The notes: generated from the letters alone by a model not told the origin. DNA of 64,000 bases from Nocardia sp. BMG51109 (GCF_000526215.1 NZ_JAFQ01000004.1:1798001-1862000); one strand, 5' to 3'. Counted from the stretch's first letter, positions 17,213-24,756 are shown. Made by a program: numbers and translations.

Positions 17213-17464
17213 GATGAGCAGGCCGGGCAGCGGCAGCAACAGATCCTGCAAACACTCGCCGATGGGGCGCCCCGCGACTGCGGCGCCATCGGAGAGGACA
17301 TCCGGCTCAGTCCGGACCGGGTGCACACGACGATCGGCACCATGCATGAACGCGGCTGGGTGAGCCAGGTCGGGAGGGCGCGGCATTGGCAGGCGCAGGT
17401 GTGGCGGATCACCGCGGCGGGGCGGAAGCAGATCCCGCCGCAGTGCAGCAGACGCAGGGAGTGA
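17213..17464 (+). pseudogene. Winged-helix DNA-binding protein without a usable start
   Basis: The frame from 17213 to TGA 17462-17464 encodes a clear winged helix: QILQTLADGAPRDCGAIGEDIRLSPDRVHTTIGTMHERGWV, followed by the wing WQAQVWRITAAGRKQI. No ATG, GTG or TTG in this frame lies at or upstream of the domain before unrelated sequence. An ATG at 17214 is one base out of frame. A small insertion or deletion near the start is the simplest explanation; use of a rare start codon is possible. Confidence 0.55.
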
Positions 17465-17480
17465 CAATCTGTCACTCCCT
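17456..17480 (+). terminator. Terminator overlapping the winged-helix stop codon
   Basis: AGGGAGTGACA (17456-17466) pairs perfectly with 17470-17480 over a 3-nt loop. It includes the TGA of the winged-helix frame and ends the three-gene rightward unit that starts at 16559. Confidence 0.8.
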
Positions 17481-17785
17481 CCTGCTGCACGGTATCGAGA
17501 GAGGTTCACCGCGAACCGCTGTCGCGGTCTCCAGCACGACCAAAACTGCACTGAAGATTTGGTTACGGAGAGTCCCGCAAAGACGCTGGTCAGCGAGCGG
17601 AGTTTGCCGACCAAACTCTCCTCGGCGCGGACTCTTCGCAGGTCAGATACTCCGCATCCGGTCGCGCCTGAGATTCGGCCCCGCACAAAAAATTCCATGA
17701 CTACCGGCGGAGTCATGCGGGTGGGGGTCAGAATATTTTCCGGGGGTGGGGGTGCGGCAGACGCACACCCCCGTCGACCGGACGA
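17481..17785. other. Non-coding stretch between convergent element arms
   Basis: About 300 bp with lower GC than its surroundings. No frame has a ribosome binding site or a recognisable product. It may be the decayed end of the capsid side of the element. Confidence 0.4.
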
Positions 17786-17815
17786 ACGGGGGTACTCATA
17801 GGCGAGTACCCCCGT
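17786..17815. terminator. Terminator after the capsid gene
   Basis: A perfect 12-bp stem (17786-17797 with 17804-17815) and 6-nt loop, 21 bp beyond the capsid stop on the minus strand. Confidence 0.85.
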
Positions 17816-17835
17816 CCCACCTGGCGGACGCCCTT

Positions 17836-19269
17836 CTACGCGGTCGTGGGCACCGACAACAGCCGGAATGCCTGGGGCACGACGACATCGGATCCTGTTC
17901 GGAACCAGAGCAATGCGCCCCGCTCGCCGCTCGGCCGGCGGTTGGCGCCCATCAGGTGAGGCACGAGTTCGAGCGTCGAGCCGAGGCGATCCACGATCAC
18001 GAACTGCCCGAAGTCGCCGTAGAGCAGCGGGTAGTTGGCCTCGGTCGCGCCGGGGTTCAGCGTGCCGTCCATGTTGCTGTTCTCGTACATGGTGCGGCCG
18101 AGCAGTGACGGCGGATTACCTTGCAGCCCAGGGAATTTCAGCGCACCGGCCGCCGTCTCGAACTGGCGCAACGTGTTCAGAACGGCCAGGTTGGCGTTCC
18201 ACGAGGCGTTCGGCTGCCACCGCGGCGGTAGCGCGTTCTGGACCGTGAACGGGTCGCTGGCCGCGATCGTCTCGGGTGTCGTCGGCGAGACCAGCGGCAC
18301 GGTACCGGCAGCGGCGACCAGGGCCGTGATGATGCCCTTGGGCTGGCCGGTGCCCGAACCGGTGGTGTAGGCGGTCGCGGAGAGCTGGTCGGCGCCGTCC
18401 TGGAGCAGCCGCCCGAGTTCGGTCATGAATCCGACCGCGTCGCCTTCGATCTCGAAGGAGAACGGCACGAACGCATCACCCTTGTGCACGGGGATCGCTG
18501 GTTTGGCCAGGGTCGGCGAAGCGTCGGCCACCTCGGCGGCCTCGGCGGTCCACTCCGCGGTCACACCGGCCGAGGTGATGCCGTTCCACGAATCGGTAGC
18601 GGTCTGCACGACCCGCGAGATAGCACGCAGCGGGTTCGTGCTGCCGTTGCTCGTGAGCATGACGGCCGGATCGAGGGTCAACGGCACCATGTAGCCGCCC
18701 GCGGTGTCGGTCAGCGACATGGAGCGCTGCTCGACACGCAGCGCGTCGACCGCGCGGTACGCCTCGGCTTCGGCCGCCGTCCATGTCAGGTGACCGTGCG
18801 TCGGGTTGCCGACCAGCTTCGCGAACGCGCGCTCGTAGTCCTCGGCCCCGGCGGCCACGGCGTAACGCGCCGTCCACGACCGGGACAGCGCCGGGCCGTG
18901 GTCGACCAGCGTCTCCACCAGCTCCGCACCGCGGGCGGTCAGGCGATCGGTTCGCACCGCGGCATCGAGGCTGTACAGCGCCCGGTCCCGCTCGGAGAAC
19001 CCGTCGCTACCGGCACCGTCGGTCCGGGGTCGGTCCACGATGCCCAGGCCGGCACCGCCTCCGCGCGCACCGCGGATCTCGGCGAGCGTCGCGTCGTGCT
19101 CAAGGTCGAGCCGCTGGCGGTGAACCTCGCGGAACTCGGCAAGCAGCTGCTCGCACTGCCGCACCTCGGCCGCTGCCTTGCCCGGCTTGGTCTTCAGGTG
19201 TTCGAGCTCGTCCTGAATGTTCTTCTCGCGGTCGAGGCACCGCTGGTAGACCGCGCTGTTGACGCGCAT
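17836..19269 (-). CDS. HK97-type phage major capsid protein
   Basis: A 477-residue capsid protein. Residues about 10-65 form the charged coiled-coil delta domain that guides assembly. The HK97 fold follows, with family marks TAGGYMVPLTLDPAVML, EWTAEAAEVADASPTL, the E-loop/P-domain region VPFSFEIEGDAVGFMTELGR, TGQPKGIITAL and the late YGDFGQFVIVDRLGSTLELV. No prohead protease is fused to it or encoded nearby. The ATG at 19269 has GAGGAG upstream. It is the only virion gene in the element. Confidence 0.9.
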   Translation of the reverse strand: MRVNSAVYQRCLDREKNIQDELEHLKTKPGKAAAEVRQCEQLLAEFREVHRQRLDLEHDATLAEIRGARGGGAGLGIVDRPRTDGAGSDGFSERDRALYSLDAAVRTDRLTARGAELVETLVDHGPALSRSWTARYAVAAGAEDYERAFAKLVGNPTHGHLTWTAAEAEAYRAVDALRVEQRSMSLTDTAGGYMVPLTLDPAVMLTSNGSTNPLRAISRVVQTATDSWNGITSAGVTAEWTAEAAEVADASPTLAKPAIPVHKGDAFVPFSFEIEGDAVGFMTELGRLLQDGADQLSATAYTTGSGTGQPKGIITALVAAAGTVPLVSPTTPETIAASDPFTVQNALPPRWQPNASWNANLAVLNTLRQFETAAGALKFPGLQGNPPSLLGRTMYENSNMDGTLNPGATEANYPLLYGDFGQFVIVDRLGSTLELVPHLMGANRRPSGERGALLWFRTGSDVVVPQAFRLLSVPTTA

Positions 19270-19561
19270 GTGCGTACTCCTCTGCACAGGGGGGAATCGA
19301 GGGAATCGACGGGTGCTCTCCGGCCTCGATCGGGTGGAGTTCGCGGCGCGTCGCCTTCCGGCCGACAGTGCACCGGCGGCGGCCGAGAAGGCGGTGCCGG
19401 TGCGGCTGTCCAGGAGCCGGTGAAGGCACCTGCGATCTTATCGCGCCGGGCCGACGCTCCCGCCGACCGTGACCCGAAATCTCGGGAGAGAGAAAGGGCG
19501 ACTGACCGGCGGGTCGCCCCCGACCTGCGCTTTCTCGCGGCAACCCCCTCCCCCCGGGGGT
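19270..19561. other. Gap upstream of the capsid gene
   Basis: About 290 bp between the 70-residue gene and the capsid gene. A low-quality Arg/Ala/Pro-rich frame runs through on the minus strand, but it has no family features and overlaps the capsid start. The position is where a scaffold or protease gene would be expected. Confidence 0.4.
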
Positions 19562-19774
19562 TCACTCGCCGTCGGCGCGGCGCGACTGCGCGACACCGGC
19601 CACCATCCCGGACAACCGGGCACCGAGCAGCCCGGCCACGAGCACCAGCTCGTCACGACTCAGATCCGCAGTCTGCACGCGCACCGCCTCATCGAAGGCG
19701 CTGCCGCTGACCCAGTACCGCGCCGCGGTCTCGATCGCCCACGCCGCAGTGATATGCCTCGGGTTATCGGTCAA
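19562..19774 (-). CDS. Small element protein of unknown function
   Basis: A 70-residue helical protein (AWAIETAARYWVSGSAFDEA, LVLVAGLLGARLSGM). TTG 19774 is chosen because it overlaps the WhiB-like stop as TTGA with AAGGA just upstream, which indicates translational coupling; an ATG at 19813 would overlap by 43 bp. No family is recognised. Confidence 0.55.
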   Translation of the reverse strand: MTDNPRHITAAWAIETAARYWVSGSAFDEAVRVQTADLSRDELVLVAGLLGARLSGMVAGVAQSRRADGE

Positions 19775-20043
19775 CGTCCTTGCCCTTTCTCGCCGCACAT
19801 CCGCCCGGCCCACACCCCGACCGCTTCCCGGCCGAGTTCGGCCGCCACCGCGTCACACGCGGCCCGCACCGGGCACGCCGAGCACAACCGCTCGGCCACG
19901 GTCACACGATCGATCCGCGCCTCGCTGCTCTCGCCGGGCACCACCTCATCGAAGAACGGCGCACACCCCACGCACACCGCACCCGACAGCCGCGCGTCCG
20001 CCAGCTCGGCCACGAGCGCCCGCGCGCCCCGATACCCGCCCAT
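19771..20043 (-). CDS. WhiB-like iron-sulfur regulator
   Basis: A 90-residue protein with the four-cysteine WhiB arrangement: Cys in AVCVGC near residue 25, then CSACPVRAAC (CxxCxxxxxC), followed by the turn motif GVWAG, a variant of the GVWGG that contacts sigma factor. WhiB proteins bind a [4Fe-4S] cluster and act on the SigA region 4 in actinobacteria; phage copies (as in TM4) can repress host whiB genes. It overlaps both neighbours by a few bases and lies between the replication gene and the capsid arm. Confidence 0.8.
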   Translation of the reverse strand: MGGYRGARALVAELADARLSGAVCVGCAPFFDEVVPGESSEARIDRVTVAERLCSACPVRAACDAVAAELGREAVGVWAGRMCGEKGQGR

Positions 20044-21431
20044 CAGTCGCTACCGTCCTGCTCGCGCCATGCCTTCAGTGCCCGGTTCGCGCGGTCGCTG
20101 CCCCAACCCATCCGATCCTGCACATCGCGCCGAGACTTCGGCAGCGGGTCGAGCGCGGCCAGCACAGCCACGTCATCGCTGACCTTCTCCGCGTCGGCGG
20201 CGCTGATAGCGAAGCTCGTCGGTGGACGGTCGCCGTCCTTGGGCGCGCGGATGACAGCCTCGAGGATGCCCTCGCCGAGCGGACTCGGGTCGAGGCGGAA
20301 AAGGCCGGCGGATGGTTCGCGGCCGCCGGTCGGGCAGTGCTGGCGCAGGCCGCCGTGCCGGTCCTTGTTGACCGTCAGCCACGCCGAGCCGCCCTGGCCC
20401 GGCGTGAACGCCTCGTTCAGCGTCACCCGCAGCGAGACGCCGCCGATGGTGCGGCGCTTGGCGGCCGTACCGCCGGGGCCGAGTGTCCGGGATTCGCTGC
20501 CCTTGGCGAGATGGTCGATCACCAGTACCGCGGCGCCGGTTTTCGCGAGCGGCTTGAGCGCGGTCCGGTGCGCGTCGGTGTACTCGTCGGCCGAGTTCGA
20601 CGAGGACCCGAACAGCGGCAGCAGCTCGCCGAGGCTGTCGAGCACCACGATGCCCGGTCGCCAGACCTTCATGTCGGCGACCACACCGAGCAGGTGGCTA
20701 CGGTCTTCGGGTTCGACGTACAGGAACCGCTCGCGGTCGGCAAGCGCGGCCTTGTCCGCACCGAGCGCCAGCAGGCGCGACACCATCGCGGCCGCGCCGT
20801 TGTGGTCGAGGTCGATCACTACGGCGCGACCGTCACCGTGCGCGCCCAGCAACTCTCGGGCAGCGACCAGCGCGAGCCACGTTTTGCCGGACTCCGGATC
20901 GCCGAACACGAGGTTCACCTCACCGGCGTAGAACAGCGCGTGCGCGTCGTCGCGCACACCGTAGGCAGGCGCGGGCGGGTCGGGCAGGGTGCCGTCGAGC
21001 AGTCCGGCCACGTCGAAATAGCGGCCGTAGTCCACCTCCGGCGAGTGGTCCTGAGAGTGGTCCTGAGTGGTCCCGGACCACTCCGAATCATGGTCCTGGG
21101 AGTGGTCCTGCCCGGAATCGTCCAGGACCACTCCATTCGATCGTTTCCGCTGGTTGCGGACGTTTCGGCGCGAGTGGTCCTGGTCCTGACCCCCTAGGGT
21201 CGAGGACCGAGGACCACCCGGGGGTGAGTGGTCCTGAGAGTGGTCCTGGGTCGTCGCCTCGCGAAGGCTCTGCCGGAGCATCTCTTGCTGCTCCTCGGCG
21301 AACGCCTTGCACGAGAAGCACACCTTGTCGTACACCGCGTGTGCCCGGCAATGCCAGGTCGGTTCGGGCAGATCCTCCGCCCCGGAGGGCGCCGCAACCG
21401 AAGCCGCGACGCCCTGGGTCCTCTTACTCAA
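20043..21431 (-). CDS. RepA-like AAA/RecA-fold ATPase with embedded iterons
   Basis: A 462-residue replication-type ATPase. Residues about 20-50 hold a Cys/His cluster (WHCRAHAVYDKVCFSCK) that could bind zinc. Residues about 60-135 are a low-complexity linker with repeated QDHS. The RecA-fold core follows: Walker A NLVFGDPESGKTWLAL, VVIDLDHNGAAAM, Walker B GIVVLDSLGELLP and VLVIDHLAKG. A C-terminal winged-helix-like end is DVQDRMGWGSDRANRAL. This layout matches AAA_25/RepA helicases of small actinobacterial prophages. TTG 21431 is chosen because GGAGGA lies upstream and it overlaps the previous stop. Confidence 0.8.
   Translation of the reverse strand: MSKRTQGVAASVAAPSGAEDLPEPTWHCRAHAVYDKVCFSCKAFAEEQQEMLRQSLREATTQDHSQDHSPPGGPRSSTLGGQDQDHSRRNVRNQRKRSNGVVLDDSGQDHSQDHDSEWSGTTQDHSQDHSPEVDYGRYFDVAGLLDGTLPDPPAPAYGVRDDAHALFYAGEVNLVFGDPESGKTWLALVAARELLGAHGDGRAVVIDLDHNGAAAMVSRLLALGADKAALADRERFLYVEPEDRSHLLGVVADMKVWRPGIVVLDSLGELLPLFGSSSNSADEYTDAHRTALKPLAKTGAAVLVIDHLAKGSESRTLGPGGTAAKRRTIGGVSLRVTLNEAFTPGQGGSAWLTVNKDRHGGLRQHCPTGGREPSAGLFRLDPSPLGEGILEAVIRAPKDGDRPPTSFAISAADAEKVSDDVAVLAALDPLPKSRRDVQDRMGWGSDRANRALKAWREQDGSD
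21043..21248. repeat. Iteron cluster GAGTGGTCCTG (candidate replication origin)
   Basis: GAGTGGTCCTG occurs exactly at 21043, 21055, 21100, 21172, 21226 and 21238 on the plus strand, and inverted at 21123-21133. GAGTGGTCC also forms a perfect inverted pair about one base at 21065-21083. Partial copies lie at 21091 and 21181. Spacing between close pairs is 12 bp, about one helical turn. The cluster lies inside the RepA-like gene, where it encodes the QDHS repeats. Confidence 0.7.
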
Positions 21432-21762
21432 ATTGCAACGCCTCCTCCGTGCAAAGCCGCTCCAGCAACTCGTGCTCAGCGGCCCGTGCCTGGCGGTGCA
21501 GCAGCTCCACCAACTCGCGATCGGCACCGCCCCGCTTCCACAGCTGGCGGGCGACCTCGCGTGGAACGACCGGCGTGCAGCCTGACTGCCAAATATCCTG
21601 TGCCGCAGCGCTCCACGCGGACAGCTGGCGCGCGGTCGGCACCTGGTCGTCGTCGTGCAGCCCCTCAAGCCACGGATCACCGCCGGGCAGCCGCTCGGCA
21701 CACCGCGCCCGGCGGCGCAGCTGCACCGGCACCGGCTCGGCGTCGGCGACCGAGTTGCTCAC
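21424..21762 (-). CDS. Element protein of unknown function
   Basis: A 112-residue, mostly helical charged protein (PREVARQLWKRGGADRELVE, LLHRQARAAEHELLERLC). GTG 21762 is chosen because it overlaps the preceding stop as GTGA and has GGAAGG upstream; its own stop overlaps the RepA-like start by 8 bp. It is part of the tightly packed leftward operon. No family recognised; position suggests an accessory replication role. Confidence 0.6.
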   Translation of the reverse strand: MSNSVADAEPVPVQLRRRARCAERLPGGDPWLEGLHDDDQVPTARQLSAWSAAAQDIWQSGCTPVVPREVARQLWKRGGADRELVELLHRQARAAEHELLERLCTEEALQFE

Positions 21763-22268
21763 CGGCCCGCCACCTTCCGGCACGACCGGCACACCACCGG
21801 CACCGGCGGCGCGGGCGGCGTGCACCGGCCGCACTCGCGCCCGCACCTCGAGCAGTGCAAGGCGATGGTGACCTGTGCCCGGCCCACCCCATCCGGAACG
21901 GCGTCACGGGCGAACAACGTCGACGCCTCGAAGCCCAGCACGAGCGAGAGCAACACCACCTCGGCCACGAACAACGGGCGGCGCTCGTGCAACGTGGCCT
22001 CCAGCTCAGCCGGGCTGATACCCGCCGCAACCGCGATCTCGTCGCGAGGCCGGCCGTCCGCCTCGATCGCCTCGCCGAGACGGGCGAGCACCACGCGAGC
22101 CTTGGCGACGGCGTCGCCGTCGGGGATGTCATCGGCACAGCCGTCCGCGGGCACGAACTCGTGATCCGCGACCAGCTGATCGTGAACGTCGCGACTGTGG
22201 TCGCACCGGCCACACAACCCCGGGCGGTCGTCAGCGTTCGCGCTGGTCGGGTATGTAGTCTTGGACAT
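21759..22268 (-). CDS. Element protein with two possible zinc ribbons
   Basis: A 169-residue protein. The N-terminal part has LCGRCDHSRDVHDQLVADHEF, a Cys/His cluster. The middle AVAAGISPAELEATLHERRP looks like an HTH, followed by LFVAEVVLLSLVLGFEAS. The end has LHCSRCGRECGRC and VVCRSCRK, a second set of Cys pairs. This pattern suggests a DNA-binding zinc protein. ATG 22268 with AGAAGAGA upstream is preferred; ATG 22361, which overlaps the excisionase stop, would add 31 residues of poor quality. Confidence 0.6.
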   Translation of the reverse strand: MSKTTYPTSANADDRPGLCGRCDHSRDVHDQLVADHEFVPADGCADDIPDGDAVAKARVVLARLGEAIEADGRPRDEIAVAAGISPAELEATLHERRPLFVAEVVLLSLVLGFEASTLFARDAVPDGVGRAQVTIALHCSRCGRECGRCTPPAPPVPVVCRSCRKVAGR

Positions 22269-22360
22269 AGAAATCTCTTCTCGTGAGGCGTTGGGGTTTC
22301 TGTTGGCCCGGCGAGCGGTTGCACCCGCTCCCGGGCCGCTTTCGTCGATGAGCGCCGACA

Positions 22361-22570
22361 TCAGGCCGCGCCCTGATCTGCCGAATTAGCATCCGATGCA
22401 CTCGACAGACCGTCGATGAACTCGACGATGGCAGCCTCGGGGATCAGGCGGCGGCTGCCGACCTTCACCGAGCGCAGGACGCCGGAATTCATCAGCTCGT
22501 ACAAAGTCGAACGTCCGATGTCGAGCCGCTCGAGAGCGGCCGGAATGCTGTGAAGCTGAGCGGTGCTCAC
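22361..22570 (-). CDS. Excisionase-like MerR/AlpA HTH protein
   Basis: A 69-residue protein with a winged HTH of the MerR/AlpA excisionase type: SIPAALERLDIGRSTLYELMNSGVLRSVKVGSRRLIPEAAIVEFID has the typical 'GRSTLYxLxxxGxLxxxKxGxRxxI' pattern. Such proteins bend attachment DNA to direct excision and can also activate the lytic-like operon. GTG 22570 follows GAGGAG. It is the first gene of the leftward operon and divergent from the repressor. Confidence 0.85.
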   Translation of the reverse strand: MSTAQLHSIPAALERLDIGRSTLYELMNSGVLRSVKVGSRRLIPEAAIVEFIDGLSSASDANSADQGAA

Positions 22571-22690
22571 ATTGAACTCCTCGTTACGGTAACGACATTT
22601 CTATCGTTCGTTGGTATCCATACGAGTTCTACGCTCTTCGTGTGGACACCGCAAGCAGGCTGTAATGTCGTATCCATGACGACAAATTGG
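22571..22690. promoter_or_regulatory. Divergent switch region of the element
   Basis: The 105-bp gap between the excisionase-like and repressor genes, plus the repressor start. It holds GTTACGGTAAC (22583-22593, palindromic), inverted AACGA/TCGTT (22591-22608), a direct repeat GTATCCAT (22612 and 22670), and TGTCGT/ACGACA (22666-22684) covering the repressor ATG. TAATGT (22662-22667) is well placed as -10 for a leaderless repressor mRNA. Confidence 0.6.
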
Positions 22691-23299
22691 GATGCCGAGA
22701 CGGCCTTGAGGGTCGGCCGGGCGGTGAAACAGCTCCGCGAATCCGAACGGCCGAAGCTGTCCGCCGCGAAGCTCGCCCAGCGGACAACCGAATGCGGCTA
22801 CGCGCTATCGAAGGCGCAGATCAGCGATCTCGAACTGGGACGCAAGAAGACCATCACCGTGCCCGAGTTGCTCATCCTTGCTACGGCACTGGGCGTATGG
22901 CCCGCATGGCTGCTCTACCCGGATTTGCCGCACGGTCGGGCGGAAGTTGTCCCAGGGAGGGACCTCCGCAGCATCGACGCCGTGGACTGGCTGGGCGGGC
23001 GGTACTGGTTCCAACCGGAATGGACTGGCCCCGACCACATCGCGCAAGAGAAGTTCGACCTTCCGAAAGCCTCACGGAAGCTGCGCGATCTGGACGAAGA
23101 CCTGAAAACCCTTCGTAACAAAGCGATTTGGAGTATCCGCCGCGACCCCAAGAGCGCCGAGGAGGCAACGCGGGCGTATCAGGCCGCGGTCGAGGACATC
23201 ATCAGCCAGCGGACCGAGCTTGCCGCCGCTATCCGGTCCCACGGCGGGACCGTAGACGACTTGCGAACAGAGCTGCCGACAGACCGTATGGAGAGCTGA
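22676..23299 (+). CDS. XRE-family repressor-like regulator
   Basis: A 207-residue protein with an N-terminal HTH: LRESERPKLSAAKLAQRTTECG, then YALSKAQISDLELGRKKTIT with the recognition helix, and ELLILATALGVWPAWLLYP. The C-terminal half is charged and coiled-coil-like (KLRDLDEDLKTLRNKA), with no LexA/CI-type protease motif, so it would not be cleaved by RecA. ATG 22676 is within an inverted repeat, which suggests autoregulation. It is divergent from the excisionase-like gene and 6 bp upstream of the integrase gene, the position of a maintenance repressor. Confidence 0.8.
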   Translation: MTTNWDAETALRVGRAVKQLRESERPKLSAAKLAQRTTECGYALSKAQISDLELGRKKTITVPELLILATALGVWPAWLLYPDLPHGRAEVVPGRDLRSIDAVDWLGGRYWFQPEWTGPDHIAQEKFDLPKASRKLRDLDEDLKTLRNKAIWSIRRDPKSAEEATRAYQAAVEDIISQRTELAAAIRSHGGTVDDLRTELPTDRMES

Positions 23300-23305
23300 A
23301 ATCCC

Positions 23306-24703
23306 ATGGCCCGCAAGAAGAAACTACCGAGCAGCATCACGTACAAGCCTCCCGGTCCGCGGTCGCCCGAACGGTGGGTGTTCCGCGGTCGCGCTGGCAC
23401 CGACCCGACGACCGGCAAACCTCGCTGGCACGTGGTCACGTGCTACGACGAGGCCGAGGCGATCGAGTACGACGCGCAGCACAGCGTGAAATCGGCTCGA
23501 GGATCGCTGTCAGGCCGACCGCCTCGGCTCACGGTCTCCCAGGCCATCGAGGAATGGGCAGACGGGCTGGGCGTCGACCCGAACACCCGAGCCGATTACG
23601 TCGATTGGCTCCTGCAACCGCTGGTCGCTGCGCACGGCACGATGCCTGTGCGGCAACTACATCGGACTCAGCTGACCCGACTGCGGGACCAGCTTCGTGC
23701 CGGCACTTGCCCGCATCCCACCGCGGGCGGGCGCAAGCGGGTGCCGTGGAGCGCGGACCGGGTGAACCGGTTTCTCGACAAGATCGAGAACATGCTGGGC
23801 GGCCTTCGCGACGAGGGGTTTTTGGACGTCAATTCGGCGGCGCTCGTGCCCCGTTTGCGCGAGCGCCGCGGCACGGTCGCTCAGGCACCGAAGCGCGGGG
23901 TGTTCATCGAGAATGAGACGAAGACGGAGGTATCGACCATCCTCCAGACGGCCGCCGAACGCGGCATTCAGCTGTTCATCGTGTGCCTGCTCGCGTTCGC
24001 GGGTCTGCGGAAGAGCGAGATAGCCGGATTGCGTTGGGATGCTGTCGATTTCGAAGCTGGGCGCATGTCGATATGGGAGCAGCGCAAGCGGAATCGGCGC
24101 AAGAAGGCGGACCGCGACGAGGGAGAAGGCACGGCGCTGGTCACCGATACCAAGACCGAGGAGTCACACCGCGAGTTGCCGCTACCACCGACGCTCGCGG
24201 CAGCGTTGAAGATGGTGCGCCGCTGGCAGCGCGAGATGCATCTCGCCTCCGGCCGCCGGTTCGGAGTGAAGGGCGAGCCACCGACGCATGTGGTGGTGAA
24301 CCCGTCCGGCGGCGCGGTGCACCCGGAGACGGTCTACGAGCGATGGGCCGACTTTGTGCGCACGCTCGGCGCCGCCCCGGAGGGAAGCGCTCGAACGGAG
24401 AGCGCGAAGACCCGTGCTGATGACGAACGGCCGCCCGTGATCTACCTGCACCTGCACGCCGCGCGGGACACCTGCGCGACCCTGTTGGCGCTGCGAGGCG
24501 TGCTGCCGCACCTCATCGGGGCATGGCTGGGCCACCAGCCCAAGGGCATGATCGCGTCGCCGGTCACCGGTGAGTACATCCACGGTGATTGGGAGTTCCG
24601 GGTGATGGTGGCCGAGCAGTGGGAGCTGATTTTCGGACCGATTGTGACATCTTGTGACATGGACAAGGCCATGAAGAGTGGAAAGTACCAGCTCAGTGCA
24701 TGA
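23306..24703 (+). CDS. Tyrosine-recombinase integrase
   Basis: A 465-residue phage-type integrase. It has an N-terminal arm-binding/SAM-like region (RLTVSQAIEEWADGL) and a C-terminal catalytic domain with the full set of active-site residues: Arg235 in AGLRKSE, His384 and Arg387 in HAARD, His410 in WLGH, and nucleophile Tyr424 in TGEYIHGDW. A charged insertion (about 256-280) lies in the catalytic domain. The gene follows the repressor after 6 bp and ends 23 bp before attR, as expected for the enzyme that inserted this element. Confidence 0.95.
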   Translation: MARKKKLPSSITYKPPGPRSPERWVFRGRAGTDPTTGKPRWHVVTCYDEAEAIEYDAQHSVKSARGSLSGRPPRLTVSQAIEEWADGLGVDPNTRADYVDWLLQPLVAAHGTMPVRQLHRTQLTRLRDQLRAGTCPHPTAGGRKRVPWSADRVNRFLDKIENMLGGLRDEGFLDVNSAALVPRLRERRGTVAQAPKRGVFIENETKTEVSTILQTAAERGIQLFIVCLLAFAGLRKSEIAGLRWDAVDFEAGRMSIWEQRKRNRRKKADRDEGEGTALVTDTKTEESHRELPLPPTLAAALKMVRRWQREMHLASGRRFGVKGEPPTHVVVNPSGGAVHPETVYERWADFVRTLGAAPEGSARTESAKTRADDERPPVIYLHLHAARDTCATLLALRGVLPHLIGAWLGHQPKGMIASPVTGEYIHGDWEFRVMVAEQWELIFGPIVTSCDMDKAMKSGKYQLSA

Positions 24704-24726
24704 TCAACAGGCCGGAACCTGCCTAC

Positions 24727-24756
24727 CGAGGGGACAGCAGGATCACGTCCGGTGCG
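24727..24756 (+). other. attR (30-bp core)
   Basis: Identical over 30 bp to 15225-15254. The integrase stop codon lies 23 bp to the left. Host sequence resumes at 24757. Confidence 0.85.

Larger units (their letters stand above)
15225..24756. mobile_element. Integrated phage-satellite-like element (about 9.5 kb, phiRv1-like layout)
   Basis: Bounded by identical 30-bp direct repeats (attL 15225-15254, attR 24727-24756), with a tyrosine integrase gene ending 23 bp before attR. Inside are two XRE regulators, an excisionase-like HTH protein, a RepA-like ATPase with iterons, a WhiB-like protein, an HK97-type major capsid protein and several small genes. No portal, terminase, tail or lysis gene is present. 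The gene content resembles the phiRv1 and phiRv2 elements of M. tuberculosis. Divergent promoters at 22.6 kb give a leftward replication/capsid arm and a rightward repressor-integrase arm. Confidence 0.85.

Noticed and set aside
17090..17716. A 208-codon frame on the minus strand
   Set aside because: It runs antisense to the membrane protein and winged-helix genes, has no ribosome binding site and no recognisable domain.
19194..19565. A 123-codon frame upstream of the capsid as a scaffold or protease gene
   Set aside because: Composition is Arg/Ala/Pro-rich, it overlaps the capsid N-terminus in another frame, and no catalytic or helical scaffold pattern is seen.
21043..21248. CRISPR array
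   Set aside because: The 11-bp repeats are too short, irregularly spaced and in both orientations, and lie inside a coding gene.
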